From: a virus
DNA: 31,632 bases
Reading direction: 5' to 3' (one strand)
IMG/VR virus record: IMGVR_UViG_3300048584_000135
Span: 1 to 31,632 of that record
Position 1 is the first letter of the stretch. Each line of letters begins with the position of its first letter. Made by a program: the position numbers and the translations under genes. The notes below the pieces were generated by a model. It made no database searches and was not told where the DNA came from. It was given only the letters and a program-made list of their open reading frames with translations. This document shows positions 1 through 7,783 of this stretch, in pieces.

Positions 1-395
1 GGAGCAGACGGCTCTCAAGACCGGCACGTTCCTCGGCGATGGCGCGCGCCTGTGCGGCGGCTTCCTCGGCAGCGGCGCGCTGCTGTTCGGCCAACTCGGC
101 AGCGGCGCTGGCGGCGGCAGCGGCGGCGGCCTGTTCGTCTTCGAGCCGGAAGATGCGCTCCAGCACCTCGCGGTTCACCGCATTGAGGCCTTCGAGCTCC
201 CGGCGGCGCAGCTCGGCGGTGTCGCCCTGCAGCTGGAGCAGACGGCTCTCAAGACCGGCACGTTCCTCGGCGATGGCGCGCGCCTGTGCGGCGGCTTCCT
301 CGGCAGCGGCGCGCTGCTGTTCGGCCAACTCGGCAGCGGCGCTGGCGGCGGCAGCGGCGGCTGCCTGTTCGTCTTCCAGCCGGAAGACACGCTCC
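1..395 (-). repeat. In-frame 234-bp tandem repeat inside the tape measure gene
   Basis: Positions 1-161 and 235-395 are nearly identical. The first 127 bp are the same base for base, with about four substitutions in the rest. The period is 234 bp, exactly 78 codons, so the tape-measure frame is kept. The repeated protein is coiled coil, with blocks such as RLEDEQ, AELAEQQRAAAEEAA and AEERAGLESRLLQLQGD. The spacer between copies (162-234) also resembles the sequence following the second copy at protein level. The first copy touches the window edge, so more copies may exist outside. Near identity points to a recent duplication. Confidence 0.9.
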
Positions 396-3300
396 TGCAT
401 CCAGCGCACGCTTTCCGGCAGGGCTTCAAGCTCATTGGCGCGGCGCGCGGCGAGTGCGGCCGTCGGATCAATCAAGGCGAGGATCTGCAGTTCCAGACTG
501 CGCTTGGTGCGGCCCAGCGCCTCTGCCTCGCGCGCCGCAGCTGCTTCGGCCGCTGCCAGCTCGCGCTGGGCCACTGCCGCATCCTGCGCATCGAACACCT
601 GCTGCTTGATCGCTCGGTTGGTCGCATCGAGCGCGGCCAGCTGATCAGCCCGCTTTGCCGCCAGCGCTCCCTCGGCATCGCCCAGCGCATCCATCAGCTC
701 GATCTCGATCGCGCGCCGTTCCTTGGCGATCGCGGCGATATTCGAGGCGGTCGGCGCGGACGCGGCGGTGCCGTTCAATTCTTCAAGGTACTCGTTGACC
801 TTGGCAAAGGCCGGGGCCACCGCCAGCAGCTGAGCGAACAGTTCCTGCCCGGCCGAGGTGCTGAGATCGAGGCCCTGGACCAGCGCCTTGAACTCATCGT
901 TGGTGTCGACGCTGGCATAACCCAGCCGGGCCATCTCGGCCGCCACCGCCTCGATGACCGGCTGCATCCGTTCGGCTTCGCTGAGGAAGGCGTCTGAGAA
1001 GGCACTTACGGCATCCTGAAAGGCGTCTAAATCGCCGAACTGGCCGACCAGCGCTTCGCTGCCGGCGGCACGTTCATTGATGCCAAGGCCGGCAAAGGGA
1101 TCGGCCATGTTGATCGACCGCAGCGAGGTGGAGACCGTGCTCATGCTGCGCGTCAACCGGGCCAGCGTCTCGAACAGGCCTTCGCCTGCCTTCTGGAATT
1201 CAGTGATGTTGAAGCCCGCCGCCGTGAACGCCCCTTGTGTGATCGCATCGGCAACGCTGCCGAAATAGGCGATCAGAGCGCTCTCGATCTCCTCGCCCGA
1301 CATGCCGAGGAAGGACAGCTTGGCGCCGGGGATGACAATGCCGGCGAGGTATTGTTCAACATCGATACCCAGCTGCCGACCAAACGCCAGTACGCCATCG
1401 GTGACGTCCTCGATGATGAGGTCAAACTGGCGCAGGATCTCGTCGGGTGCGCCGCCTTTGGTGGTCTGGTAGCTGGTCTTGGTGCCGCCGCCGATGCCAA
1501 GGAAGCCGCTCTTCTTCTTCACCTGCTCGACGATGGTGTAGACCTGCGCATCGACGCCGCGCATCAGCAGATCACCCACCGTAGCCTGGAAGGTCTCGAG
1601 CCCCTGATCGTAGACGGTGCGGGTGGTGCTCGACCCGAACAGACCGAGGAAGCCCGAGCTGCCTGTCTGGCCAAGGTTGAAGGTCGAGGTGTCGAAGCTG
1701 CCGCCGGCGACGTTGATCTGCCGCGCCACCGCCGCGGTCAGCCCGCCGATGCCAGCCTCGATCGCGCGTAGGTACTGCACCGCCTCGTTCGAGAATTCGA
1801 GATCACGGTTGCTGTTCTCAGCCATGATGTCGAGCGCGCGGGTGATGCTTTCCGATTGCGCCGAGTTGTCGCCCAACACGGTGCCGGTGCCGATCGCGGC
1901 TTGGGTGTCCTCGGCGCTCGCGGGCACAGGGGCCGATCCGCCACCGCCTGACAGGCCCTTGACACCCAGCCCGGCCAGCAGCGCCACCATCGCGGCAACG
2001 ACGGGAAAGCCCCATGCGCCGAGCTGGCTGAAGATCTTCGACGCGCCGGACGCGCCATCGGCCGTAGCGCGGGTCGCGCTGTTGGCGACGGCACTCGCGG
2101 TCTGCTGGGTGTCGGACGTGATCGCCTGGATCGTGTTGAACAGCTGCAGAGCTGCGTGGGCTTTCTCGATCGCGCCCATAATCTTGTAGCCGGTTGAATG
2201 CTCCTTGAAGAGCGACTTGAACCCGCCAAGCATTGATGCCGTGTTCTTGGCTCGCAGCGACGCCAGCTCGTTTTCGGCAGATAGCTGGGTACGCGTACCG
2301 CGCTTGACCTGGTCGGCAAGGTCGGCCTGCGCGGCGTTGTAATCGGTCATCTGTGCCAGCGCATCGCCGATCACGCTGCCGATGCCGCCGAAGGCATTGG
2401 CGAAGATATCGCCGATGGTCGCGGCGCGGTCGGCGATCGCATCGAGATTGTCGAGCATCGCCTGGGTCGATTCCTGCTGCGCGAGCAAGGCATCCTCGTT
2501 GGCGGCAGCGCCGGTCTCGGCGGCATTGATCTCGTCGAGAACAGTGAGCAGGCGGCCATAGGCGGCGGCAAGTTCGGTAAGACCGTTCGCTTCAGCTTCG
2601 GCCTGCGCGACGGCGAGCTGCCCGCGCACTTCGGCTACGCCGCGAAGCCGGTCTTCCTCCTCAAGCTGGAGCAGCAGGGCCTCCCGCGCAGTCTCGGTCA
2701 ACCCAGAAAGCTCCAGCTCACGCTCGGCCAGCGCGAGCCGGGCGCGCAGCTTCTCGTTGAGCTTGTCGAACGCGTCCATCTGATCGACGACTGCGCTGAT
2801 GTCAGCGAAGGCATCGGCAAAGCTCTCGGCGGTTTCCTTGGCAGCAGTCTGCCCGGCGGCGCGCCCCATCGTCTCGCCAACCTTGTCGCCGGCCTTCTTT
2901 GCATTCTCCTGAAGCTGCCGCTTCTCGGCCGCACCGGTGATCGCTGCGCCGAACTCGCCAACATAGTCTTGTGAGAAGCTGGAACTGATGGCCTTGGCCC
3001 CGGCGGTGCCGAGCTTGCCCATCGCGCCTGCATAGGGATTGTTCAGCCGCTCGATGCCGCCCAACACCACGGCCGGAATGTCAGTGCCAAACACCGTATT
3101 AAAAGCGCCGGTCAGGCTGTTGAGCGGGGTGGCCGCCGCATCGAGTAGTGCGTTGAGGGCATCGATCGCAAGGTTGACGCCGCTGTAAAAGGCATCGCCG
3201 ATCGCCGGGCCGATCATGCCATAGGTTGCTGCGATGGTCCGGGGCACCACCACCACCGCGCCGATGATGAAGTTCGCCGCCTGCTTGCTCTTTTCAACGA

Positions 3301-4513
3301 TCCAGTCCCAGACCGCGCCAACATCCACACCCATCGCTTCGAAGGCTGCCGTCAGCTGGCTCTGCACCGCTGCGCTGATCACGTCATAGGCACCCAGCAG
3401 TACATTCTGCCAGCTGACAGAGACATCGGTGTTCTTGTTCACCTCGGCAGTCAGCAGCCCCACGCCGATCGCGACGGCCCCTAGCGCCGCGCCGGCGACG
3501 AGGCCGACAACGCCCAACCGCGCAAGGCTGGTGGTCTGGGCAGCGCCCGCCGCCGAGGATGCGGCCGCAGCCTCAGCCTGGGCAGTCGCCAGCGCAGCGG
3601 ATGCAGCCGTGGCCTCAGCCGAAGCCGTCGCCGCCGCGGAGGTCGCAAGCGCCAGGCGGGCCTGCGCAGCGGCGCTTTGCGATGCTGTGGCGGCGTTCTC
3701 CAGCGCGGCCCTGGCAAGGGCAACCTCCGCCCGGGCTGCAATGCCATCGGCTTCGGCGCGGGCCAGCGCCGCCGCGATGGCCGCCTGGTTGGCCGCGGCT
3801 GCGCGGGCGGCAGCATCCAGACTAGCATTGCCTGACACGCGGATGATGCCGGTCGCCACTGCGATTTCGCGTGCAAAGGCCCTGACACCGAGGCCCGCCT
3901 GTCCCATGACCCCGTAGATCTGGGAGCCCTGCTGCACCAGCGCGATCAACGGATTGCCGCCGGACGCCAATTGCACGCCGAGATCCTGCACCTGGAATGT
4001 GAGATTGAGCAGTTCGCTGGCTGAAAGCTTGCTGGACCCGGCCATGTCTTCGAGACCCGCGGCGGACTGTGCCGCGCCCGCATTGATGCCACCAAGCGAT
4101 CCGGACGCCGCGGCTGCCGCGGCGCCGATCGCGGTCAGGTTATCATTGGCCGGTCGCATGCCACGCTGTACCGCCTCGTTGTAAGCGGCGGTGGTCTTCT
4201 GGAGCGCGGTTACGTTGTTGCGATGCTCCGCCTCGACAAGGCTCAGCGCGGTCTTGGTCTCCAAGATCTCGCGGTTGTATTGTTCGAGGCTGATCTGCCC
4301 GGCGTTGAGGGCAGCCTTCGACTCGTTGATCTCGGCCGATGCCTCGGCCTGGATCTTCGCCAGCTTCCCGATCGAGGCATCGGCGCGCTGATAGGCAGCG
4401 GCCATTGCCGCAGCCTCGTCCTGCGCAGCCGACATGGCCCGGTCCGCATTCTCCAGCGCATCGACCGCGCCGCTTGAATCGCCAGTAATGACAAGGCCGG
4501 TGCGCAGCGTCAC
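1..4513 (-). CDS. Tail tape measure protein, 3' end outside window (lambda gpH / TMP_N type)
   Basis: A single open frame reads from a GTG at 4513 to the window edge, giving at least 1504 residues, so the protein is incomplete here. It sets tail length and is threaded inside the tail tube. Residues about 170-210 (LTFQVQDLGVQLASGG, then NPLIALVQQGSQIYGVMGQ) match the N-terminal tape-measure domain of lambda-like siphophages. An Ala/Gln/Glu-rich coiled coil follows (about 215-325), then a hydrophobic segment (about 333-354). A second hydrophobic stretch, GFPVVAAMVALLAGLG, lies in the middle, and long coiled coils continue to the window edge. The start is 10 nt after the stop of the GT frame, with GAGGG as a plausible ribosome site. 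The position after G/GT and the tail tube is the normal tape-measure place. Minus-strand coding in other frames was ignored. Confidence 0.93.
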   Translation of the reverse strand, partial: MTLRTGLVITGDSSGAVDALENADRAMSAAQDEAAAMAAAYQRADASIGKLAKIQAEASAEINESKAALNAGQISLEQYNREILETKTALSLVEAEHRNNVTALQKTTAAYNEAVQRGMRPANDNLTAIGAAAAAASGSLGGINAGAAQSAAGLEDMAGSSKLSASELLNLTFQVQDLGVQLASGGNPLIALVQQGSQIYGVMGQAGLGVRAFAREIAVATGIIRVSGNASLDAAARAAAANQAAIAAALARAEADGIAARAEVALARAALENAATASQSAAAQARLALATSAAATASAEATAASAALATAQAEAAAASSAAGAAQTTSLARLGVVGLVAGAALGAVAIGVGLLTAEVNKNTDVSVSWQNVLLGAYDVISAAVQSQLTAAFEAMGVDVGAVWDWIVEKSKQAANFIIGAVVVVPRTIAATYGMIGPAIGDAFYSGVNLAIDALNALLDAAATPLNSLTGAFNTVFGTDIPAVVLGGIERLNNPYAGAMGKLGTAGAKAISSSFSQDYVGEFGAAITGAAEKRQLQENAKKAGDKVGETMGRAAGQTAAKETAESFADAFADISAVVDQMDAFDKLNEKLRARLALAERELELSGLTETAREALLLQLEEEDRLRGVAEVRGQLAVAQAEAEANGLTELAAAYGRLLTVLDEINAAETGAAANEDALLAQQESTQAMLDNLDAIADRAATIGDIFANAFGGIGSVIGDALAQMTDYNAAQADLADQVKRGTRTQLSAENELASLRAKNTASMLGGFKSLFKEHSTGYKIMGAIEKAHAALQLFNTIQAITSDTQQTASAVANSATRATADGASGASKIFSQLGAWGFPVVAAMVALLAGLGVKGLSGGGGSAPVPASAEDTQAAIGTGTVLGDNSAQSESITRALDIMAENSNRDLEFSNEAVQYLRAIEAGIGGLTAAVARQINVAGGSFDTSTFNLGQTGSSGFLGLFGSSTTRTVYDQGLETFQATVGDLLMRGVDAQVYTIVEQVKKKSGFLGIGGGTKTSYQTTKGGAPDEILRQFDLIIEDVTDGVLAFGRQLGIDVEQYLAGIVIPGAKLSFLGMSGEEIESALIAYFGSVADAITQGAFTAAGFNITEFQKAGEGLFETLARLTRSMSTVSTSLRSINMADPFAGLGINERAAGSEALVGQFGDLDAFQDAVSAFSDAFLSEAERMQPVIEAVAAEMARLGYASVDTNDEFKALVQGLDLSTSAGQELFAQLLAVAPAFAKVNEYLEELNGTAASAPTASNIAAIAKERRAIEIELMDALGDAEGALAAKRADQLAALDATNRAIKQQVFDAQDAAVAQRELAAAEAAAAREAEALGRTKRSLELQILALIDPTAALAARRANELEALPESVRWMQERVFRLEDEQAAAAAAASAAAELAEQQRAAAEEAAAQARAIAEERAGLESRLLQLQGDTAELRRRELEGLNAVNREVLERIFRLEDEQAAAAAAASAAAELAEQQRAAAEEAAAQARAIAEERAGLESRLL

Positions 4514-4523
4514 GAGGCTGCCC

Positions 4524-4886
4524 TCAGCTGTTTGTCGAATTCAGCTCGGCGCGGGCGGCGACTTCCATGATCTGCAAGCCCTGCCAGGTTGCCTCGCTCA
4601 TGGCAGGAAACCGGGCGCGTACCGCCGCATAGTCCAGCCCCAGCCAATGCAGCCGCACGCTTGACATGGTTGCCATGCAGACGGCGTTCCATTGGGTGGC
4701 GACAGCCAGGAAAGCTACAACGATGTCCCAATTTTCCGGCCATACGATGAAGTCTTCCTCAACTGCCTCCTGACAGGCGGTCAGGATATCCTCAGACGCG
4801 CCCCAGAATTTCAGATCGTCGGCGAACTGATCATCCCCGACACTGGGCTGGCGCGCGCCAGCCCAGTGTCGGGCCGCCGCCTCTAG
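4524..4886 (-). CDS. T part of GT tail assembly chaperone (DUF1799-like), reached by -1 frameshift
   Basis: This frame has no usable start codon of its own. It is read only if ribosomes slip -1 at the end of the upstream G gene. It adds 120 residues after the slip, giving a GT fusion of about 232 residues. The block WPENWDIVVAFLAVATQW followed by LGLDYAAV is the signature of the DUF1799 family, which occupies the second chaperone position in Mu-like and lambda-like tails. The GT protein is expected to bind the tape measure and recruit tube subunits, as lambda gpGT does. The ATG at 4837 opens another frame that stops after seven codons, so it cannot start this protein. The tape measure starts 10 nt downstream. 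Confidence 0.88.
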   Translation of the reverse strand, partial: LEAAARHWAGARQPSVGDDQFADDLKFWGASEDILTACQEAVEEDFIVWPENWDIVVAFLAVATQWNAVCMATMSSVRLHWLGLDYAAVRARFPAMSEATWQGLQIMEVAARAELNSTNS

Positions 4887-4892
4887 TTTCCC
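4836..4892 (-). other. Programmed -1 frameshift signal: slippery GGGAAAC plus 38-nt perfect palindrome
   Basis: Read on the minus strand, the G gene ends G GGA AAC TAG, so the heptamer GGGAAAC (4886-4892) is in the X XXY YYZ phase needed for tandem -1 slippage, directly before the stop. Twelve nt downstream is a perfect inverted repeat at 4836-4873. Its arm on the plus strand is CCCGACACTGGGCTGGCGC, followed at once by its complement. In RNA this would form a stem of about 17 bp with a GCGC loop. The shifted frame is open for 120 codons and encodes a recognisable tail chaperone domain. Together these make a complete recoding cassette. A terminator role is unlikely because the tape measure must be transcribed through it and no U-run follows. 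Confidence 0.9.
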
Positions 4893-5221
4893 TTCCGGCC
4901 CCCTTTGCCGATGCTGTCGAAATAGGCGCGGATCAGCGCGATGCGCGCTGGCGGATCAAGGATCACCTGGTCGCGGACGTCGTCGTTATAGGCGATCGGG
5001 TTATTGCTATCGTCGACCAGCTCGAACAACTCCACGATCACGGCGCGCAAGAAGTCCGTGGTGCCTTCAGTCGCACTGAGGTTGTAGTTTTCCAGCTGGT
5101 CGGAGTTGAGCACGCGGAAGCGGGCCTTGAACCGCTCCTCGCGGGTGCCGCCGTCGACCGGCACATTGGCGGTGACCCGCGCCGTGAATTGGCGCTCGCT
5201 GTTCGATACCTTGAAACCCAT
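4883..5221 (-). CDS. Tail assembly chaperone G
   Basis: This encodes 112 residues starting ATG at 5221, with GGAG upstream. The sequence is acidic and charged (for example LRAVIVELFELVDDSNNPI and ILDPPARIALIRAYFDSIG) and ends GKGGRKGN. It lies between the tail tube and the tape measure, the conserved place of the lambda G / Mu gp41-type chaperone. The last codons form the slippery site, so most ribosomes should stop here to make G and a minority should continue as GT. I assign function mainly from position, the frameshift architecture and the DUF1799-like extension. The G portion alone has no motif I can name with certainty. Confidence 0.85.
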   Translation of the reverse strand: MGFKVSNSERQFTARVTANVPVDGGTREERFKARFRVLNSDQLENYNLSATEGTTDFLRAVIVELFELVDDSNNPIAYNDDVRDQVILDPPARIALIRAYFDSIGKGGRKGN

Positions 5222-5277
5222 CGCATTTACTCCGTGAGAATTGGGGGCGAGCCGCCCTGAGGCGAGCCCGGCCCGGA

Positions 5278-6204
5278 TTAGGAAAGTGTGATCTTGAAGC
5301 CGTCGTCGCCCTCATCGGGCAGCGGGTCGAAGGTCAGCGGCCATTCGATGATGTTCTGCTGATTGGCGTATCCGGGCCGGCGCTGCTTGGCCCGGTCGAT
5401 ATCGATCTTCACCCGCGTCGCGGCGCTGGTACCGTGGATCAACTGGATCGCCACCGGGGCACCTGCCGGCGCAGTGTAGGGGTTGTAGGTGGCCAGCGCG
5501 ACCGCCTCGACCTGACAGCTCACGCTCTCGACCGCGTCGACGATCTCGATGCCTTCATAGTTGACCATGAACCGGCGCTCGACCTGCGCGCCCCGGGTCA
5601 GTTCAAAGCTGCGCATACGCATCGGGGTTCCGCCGATGGTGAAGGTCGGCGTGTTTGCCTTAGTCACCGCCTGCGGCGTCTGGAAGGCGGTCAGATCGAC
5701 GGTCGGCAGAGCCGTTGACGTCGGCTGCACGAACAGGCCGGTGAAGGTGTAGCGCCACACCGGGATGCCTTGAGCGTTCATGGTGCCGACAAAGGTGCCG
5801 CGCACGCCCAGCAGCTTGTGCAGGGTGCCGTCGATGTTGATGTAGATCGTGCCCGATTCCAGCGCGCTGCTGATCGGATCGTACTCGACCGATGTGGTGG
5901 CCGTGATCGTCTCGGCCATGGCGCACATGCGGTGCAGCACGCCCCATGCCGGGGGAACGCCCAGTTCGCCCGAACCGACCATCTCGACGTCGAAGGTCAG
6001 CGTCGCATAGACGCCGACCACGATCATCTCCTGGCCGCCGAAATAAGGGCGTTCCAGATTGCGAGACAGGTCTTCGCCTTCCATCGGGTTGAGCGTGACG
6101 TTGGTCGCCTGGATCGCGTCGGCCGACCCGGTAGGGGTCGGATCGGTACCGTAGGTGGTCTCGATCTTGGCGAGGATCGCCTTCTTTTTCCAGTTCATGG
6201 CCAT
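5278..6204 (-). CDS. Tail tube (major tail) protein, Phage_tube_2-like
   Basis: This encodes 308 residues. It begins MAMNWKKKAILAKIETTYG, a typical opening of siphophage tube proteins with the pattern 'KxxxLAKxExTYGTDPTPT'. The middle is beta-rich, with repeated short hydrophobic strands. The C-terminus has EWPLTFDPLPDEGDDGFKITL, and the block GTYNPYTAP-like at about residue 240 is also common in this group. Two ATGs lie 6 nt apart (6204 and 6198); GGAG upstream could serve either. It would form the inner tube of a non-contractile tail. No sheath gene precedes it, unlike in phage Mu, where sheath L comes before tube M. Confidence 0.85.
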   Translation of the reverse strand: MAMNWKKKAILAKIETTYGTDPTPTGSADAIQATNVTLNPMEGEDLSRNLERPYFGGQEMIVVGVYATLTFDVEMVGSGELGVPPAWGVLHRMCAMAETITATTSVEYDPISSALESGTIYINIDGTLHKLLGVRGTFVGTMNAQGIPVWRYTFTGLFVQPTSTALPTVDLTAFQTPQAVTKANTPTFTIGGTPMRMRSFELTRGAQVERRFMVNYEGIEIVDAVESVSCQVEAVALATYNPYTAPAGAPVAIQLIHGTSAATRVKIDIDRAKQRRPGYANQQNIIEWPLTFDPLPDEGDDGFKITLS

Positions 6205-6207
6205 GGC

Positions 6208-6405
6208 TTACTTCTCCTGCTTGGCCGGCGCGGCCGCGGGCGCGGGTTCCGGGGTGATCGGGTCAGCGCCGGGCACCGCCAGCTGGTCGCCGATATCGGG
6301 CCCGTTGCTGGGCTTGGTGAATTCGGTGCGCTTCAGTGCGCCGCCGGGCTGGCGCACATAGCTGCCACCTTCGCGCGGGCGTGCGGTCTTTTGGTTCTTG
6401 CTCAT
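6208..6405 (-). CDS. Small proline/alanine-rich tail-region protein, unknown
   Basis: This encodes 65 residues, beginning MSKNQKTARPREGGSYVRQ and ending in a Pro/Ala-rich, probably disordered tail (PEPAPAAAPAKQEK). Its ATG overlaps the preceding stop by one base (TGATG). Small proteins of this build, with a basic start, a GSYVR-like core and a low-complexity end, often sit between the tail terminator and the tail tube genes of siphophages. Mu has a small gene (gp38) at about this place, but I see no convincing similarity to it. Function unknown; a virion or assembly accessory role is a guess from position. Confidence 0.7.
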   Translation of the reverse strand: MSKNQKTARPREGGSYVRQPGGALKRTEFTKPSNGPDIGDQLAVPGADPITPEPAPAAAPAKQEK

Positions 6406-6845
6406 CAGTTGATCCTCAGACGTTCGTTGAGTTGGAAGTTGATCTCGTAGACCGAGGCATGGCCAACGAAGCCGACGAAGCCGGCGCGGCCGAGCGTGAA
6501 GACGCCGCCGATCTCGCCGCCTGGGCTCCAGCCCAGCACGGCCTCCAGCACATCGGTCACCAGCGGGGTCAGTTTCTCGCCGGCCTTGTCGCCGCGGCGA
6601 TCATCGCCCGCCCGTTCGAACAGGACGACAGACACCGTCTCGCTGTAGTGCTGGGTGAAAAAACCGGTGCCGTAATCCGCTGCGCCGCCCACCACTTCGC
6701 CGAAGAGCACGAAGCCCGCCGGCGTCCGTTCGGGCGCCTTTCCGGCATCGGTCAGCCGTGCCAGCGCTGTGGCGCTTTCCATCCGGCCGGTCAGTGCAGG
6801 CACCGTGCCTTCGATCCGGGCAGAGACCTCTGCGGCATGGTTCAT
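6405..6845 (-). CDS. Tail terminator-like / gp37-position protein
   Basis: This encodes 146 residues starting at 6845. It has a soluble alpha/beta look, with strands such as FVLFGEVVGG, YSETVSVVLFERAGD and FVGFVGHASVYEINFQLNERL. Length and location, directly after the gp36-type connector gene and before the tube, fit tail terminator / neck proteins (lambda gpU, Mu gp37). The block FFTQHYSETVSVVLF resembles the central strand of phage gp37-type minor proteins. It overlaps neighbours on both sides (TGATG at both junctions), so it is co-translated with them. The name rests on position and general fold, not on a diagnostic motif. Confidence 0.72.
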   Translation of the reverse strand: MNHAAEVSARIEGTVPALTGRMESATALARLTDAGKAPERTPAGFVLFGEVVGGAADYGTGFFTQHYSETVSVVLFERAGDDRRGDKAGEKLTPLVTDVLEAVLGWSPGGEIGGVFTLGRAGFVGFVGHASVYEINFQLNERLRIN

Positions 6846-7276
6846 CAGATGAACCCCTTCAGATTGTCTTCGGTGAAGGGCCGGGCGCGATCATTGGTGC
6901 GGACACCCGATGCGCCCGAGCTTGCCGGTTCGACGCCAGCAGCGCCGGGCAGCCGGATGATGCCGCGCGCGATACGGTCTAGATCCGCGATCGCCGCCTT
7001 GTAATCGGCTTCGATCTTTTCCGGCGCCGAATAGACGTGCAGCTTGTAGATCGCGATGGAGATCGCCAGCGGTGCCAGCAACGCCGGCACTTCGACCAGC
7101 GGCAGCTTGTAACGGGCGGCCAGATAGCCATCGATCATGGCGTCGGTGTTCGCCAGTTCCTGCAGAACCACGCCTTCCTCGATCTCACCGGTAGGCGGAT
7201 CAGCGCGATCGGTCAGCTCGACGAGCATTGTCTCGCCGTGCTTGTCGATCATCTGCTGGAGGCTGGCGTAGGACAT
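6845..7276 (-). CDS. gp36-like protein, DUF1320 (head-tail connector)
   Basis: This encodes 143 residues. The N-terminus MSYASLQQMIDKHGETMLVELTD, then IDGYLAARYKLPL and a helix with ISIAIYKLHVYS, is the usual DUF1320 pattern: a short 'dLi..fG..el..Ltd' opening and a conserved 'idgyLa.RY.lPl' block. Mu gp36 belongs to this family. The fold is that of head-tail connector adaptors such as HK97 gp6, which bind under the portal. It ends with an overlap into the gp37-like gene and follows the gp35-like gene by 3 nt. Family call from the motif is strong; the exact structural role is from relatives. Confidence 0.88.
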   Translation of the reverse strand: MSYASLQQMIDKHGETMLVELTDRADPPTGEIEEGVVLQELANTDAMIDGYLAARYKLPLVEVPALLAPLAISIAIYKLHVYSAPEKIEADYKAAIADLDRIARGIIRLPGAAGVEPASSGASGVRTNDRARPFTEDNLKGFI

Positions 7277-7279
7277 GGC

Positions 7280-7717
7280 TCAGTATTCGCCGGTCAACTG
7301 CGCGATGGTGGCAACATGCACTTCGGCGAGTTGAGACTGGGGGATGCCCGCGACGACATTGTCGAGCACCTCGATCTCTTCGGTCGTGAACGGGCGGGCC
7401 GTGCCATCCAGCATCTGAAGCCGGACATCGAGCCGCGGTTCGCGGACGATGGAGAGCAGGCGGCGCGCGCCTTCGATATCGGCGCCGATATCCGCCGGGC
7501 CCAGCGTGCGCGGCGTGCTGCCGAACAGCAGTCCCGCGCGGCGGAAGCCAGCCTTCGGCCCCTTTACCACGATGGCCACGCCGCCCTTGGGCTCTGTGTC
7601 AGTGGCAGCGATTTCTGGCTCAGCAACTGGTGCCGGGGAGGTCGGCACCGCAGCGACGGGCGCGGCAGCGGCGGGCGCGGGCTTCGCAGTGCGGGGCTTA
7701 CGGGGCTTGCTATCCAT
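7280..7717 (-). CDS. gp35-like protein, FluMu N-terminal domain
   Basis: This encodes 145 residues. The first about 45 are Pro/Ala-rich and probably disordered. The middle carries IVVKGPKAGFRRAGLLFG, matching the 'fRRAG..f' signature of the Mu-like FluMu gp35 family, followed by an EGARRLLSIVREPRLDVR block also typical of it. In Mu and FluMu this gene follows the major capsid gene, as here. Its role is not well established; a head or head-tail connection part is likely. It is separated from the capsid gene by a strong hairpin terminator, so it may be expressed at a lower level than the capsid. Confidence 0.82.
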   Translation of the reverse strand: MDSKPRKPRTAKPAPAAAAPVAAVPTSPAPVAEPEIAATDTEPKGGVAIVVKGPKAGFRRAGLLFGSTPRTLGPADIGADIEGARRLLSIVREPRLDVRLQMLDGTARPFTTEEIEVLDNVVAGIPQSQLAEVHVATIAQLTGEY

Positions 7718-7741
7718 GATGAAATCCTCGGGAAAGTCAGG

Positions 7742-7770
7742 GAGGCCCGCCAGCCATGCCGGCGGGCCTC
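7742..7770 (-). terminator. Hairpin terminator after major capsid gene
   Basis: Perfect 10-bp inverted repeat: GAGGCCCGCC (7742-7751), 9-nt loop, GGCGGGCCTC (7761-7770). It lies 13 bp beyond the capsid stop, in the intergenic gap. On the minus strand it is followed by CCTGACTTTCC, a weak T-run. Partial termination would let the capsid be made in excess over tail genes. Its stem shares the core AGGCCCGCC with the hairpin at 10384-10406. Confidence 0.72.
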
Positions 7771-7783
7771 ATGATGCGGGTGA

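Noticed and set aside
1-395. CRISPR-like or insertion-sequence repeat
   Set aside because: Copies are direct, 161 bp long, exactly in frame and inside a coiled-coil gene; no spacers, inverted ends or transposase.
39-644. Plus-strand frame of 201 codons, Ala/Ser-rich
   Set aside because: Low-complexity antisense of the repetitive tape-measure coil.
4510-4743. Minus-strand 77-codon frame starting at 4743
   Set aside because: Out of frame with the DUF1799-like T segment that covers the same bases and shows real family motifs.
4836-4873. Perfect palindrome read as a transcription terminator
   Set aside because: No T-run follows, the tape measure lies just downstream in the same operon, and its phase and spacing to GGGAAAC fit a frameshift stimulator better.
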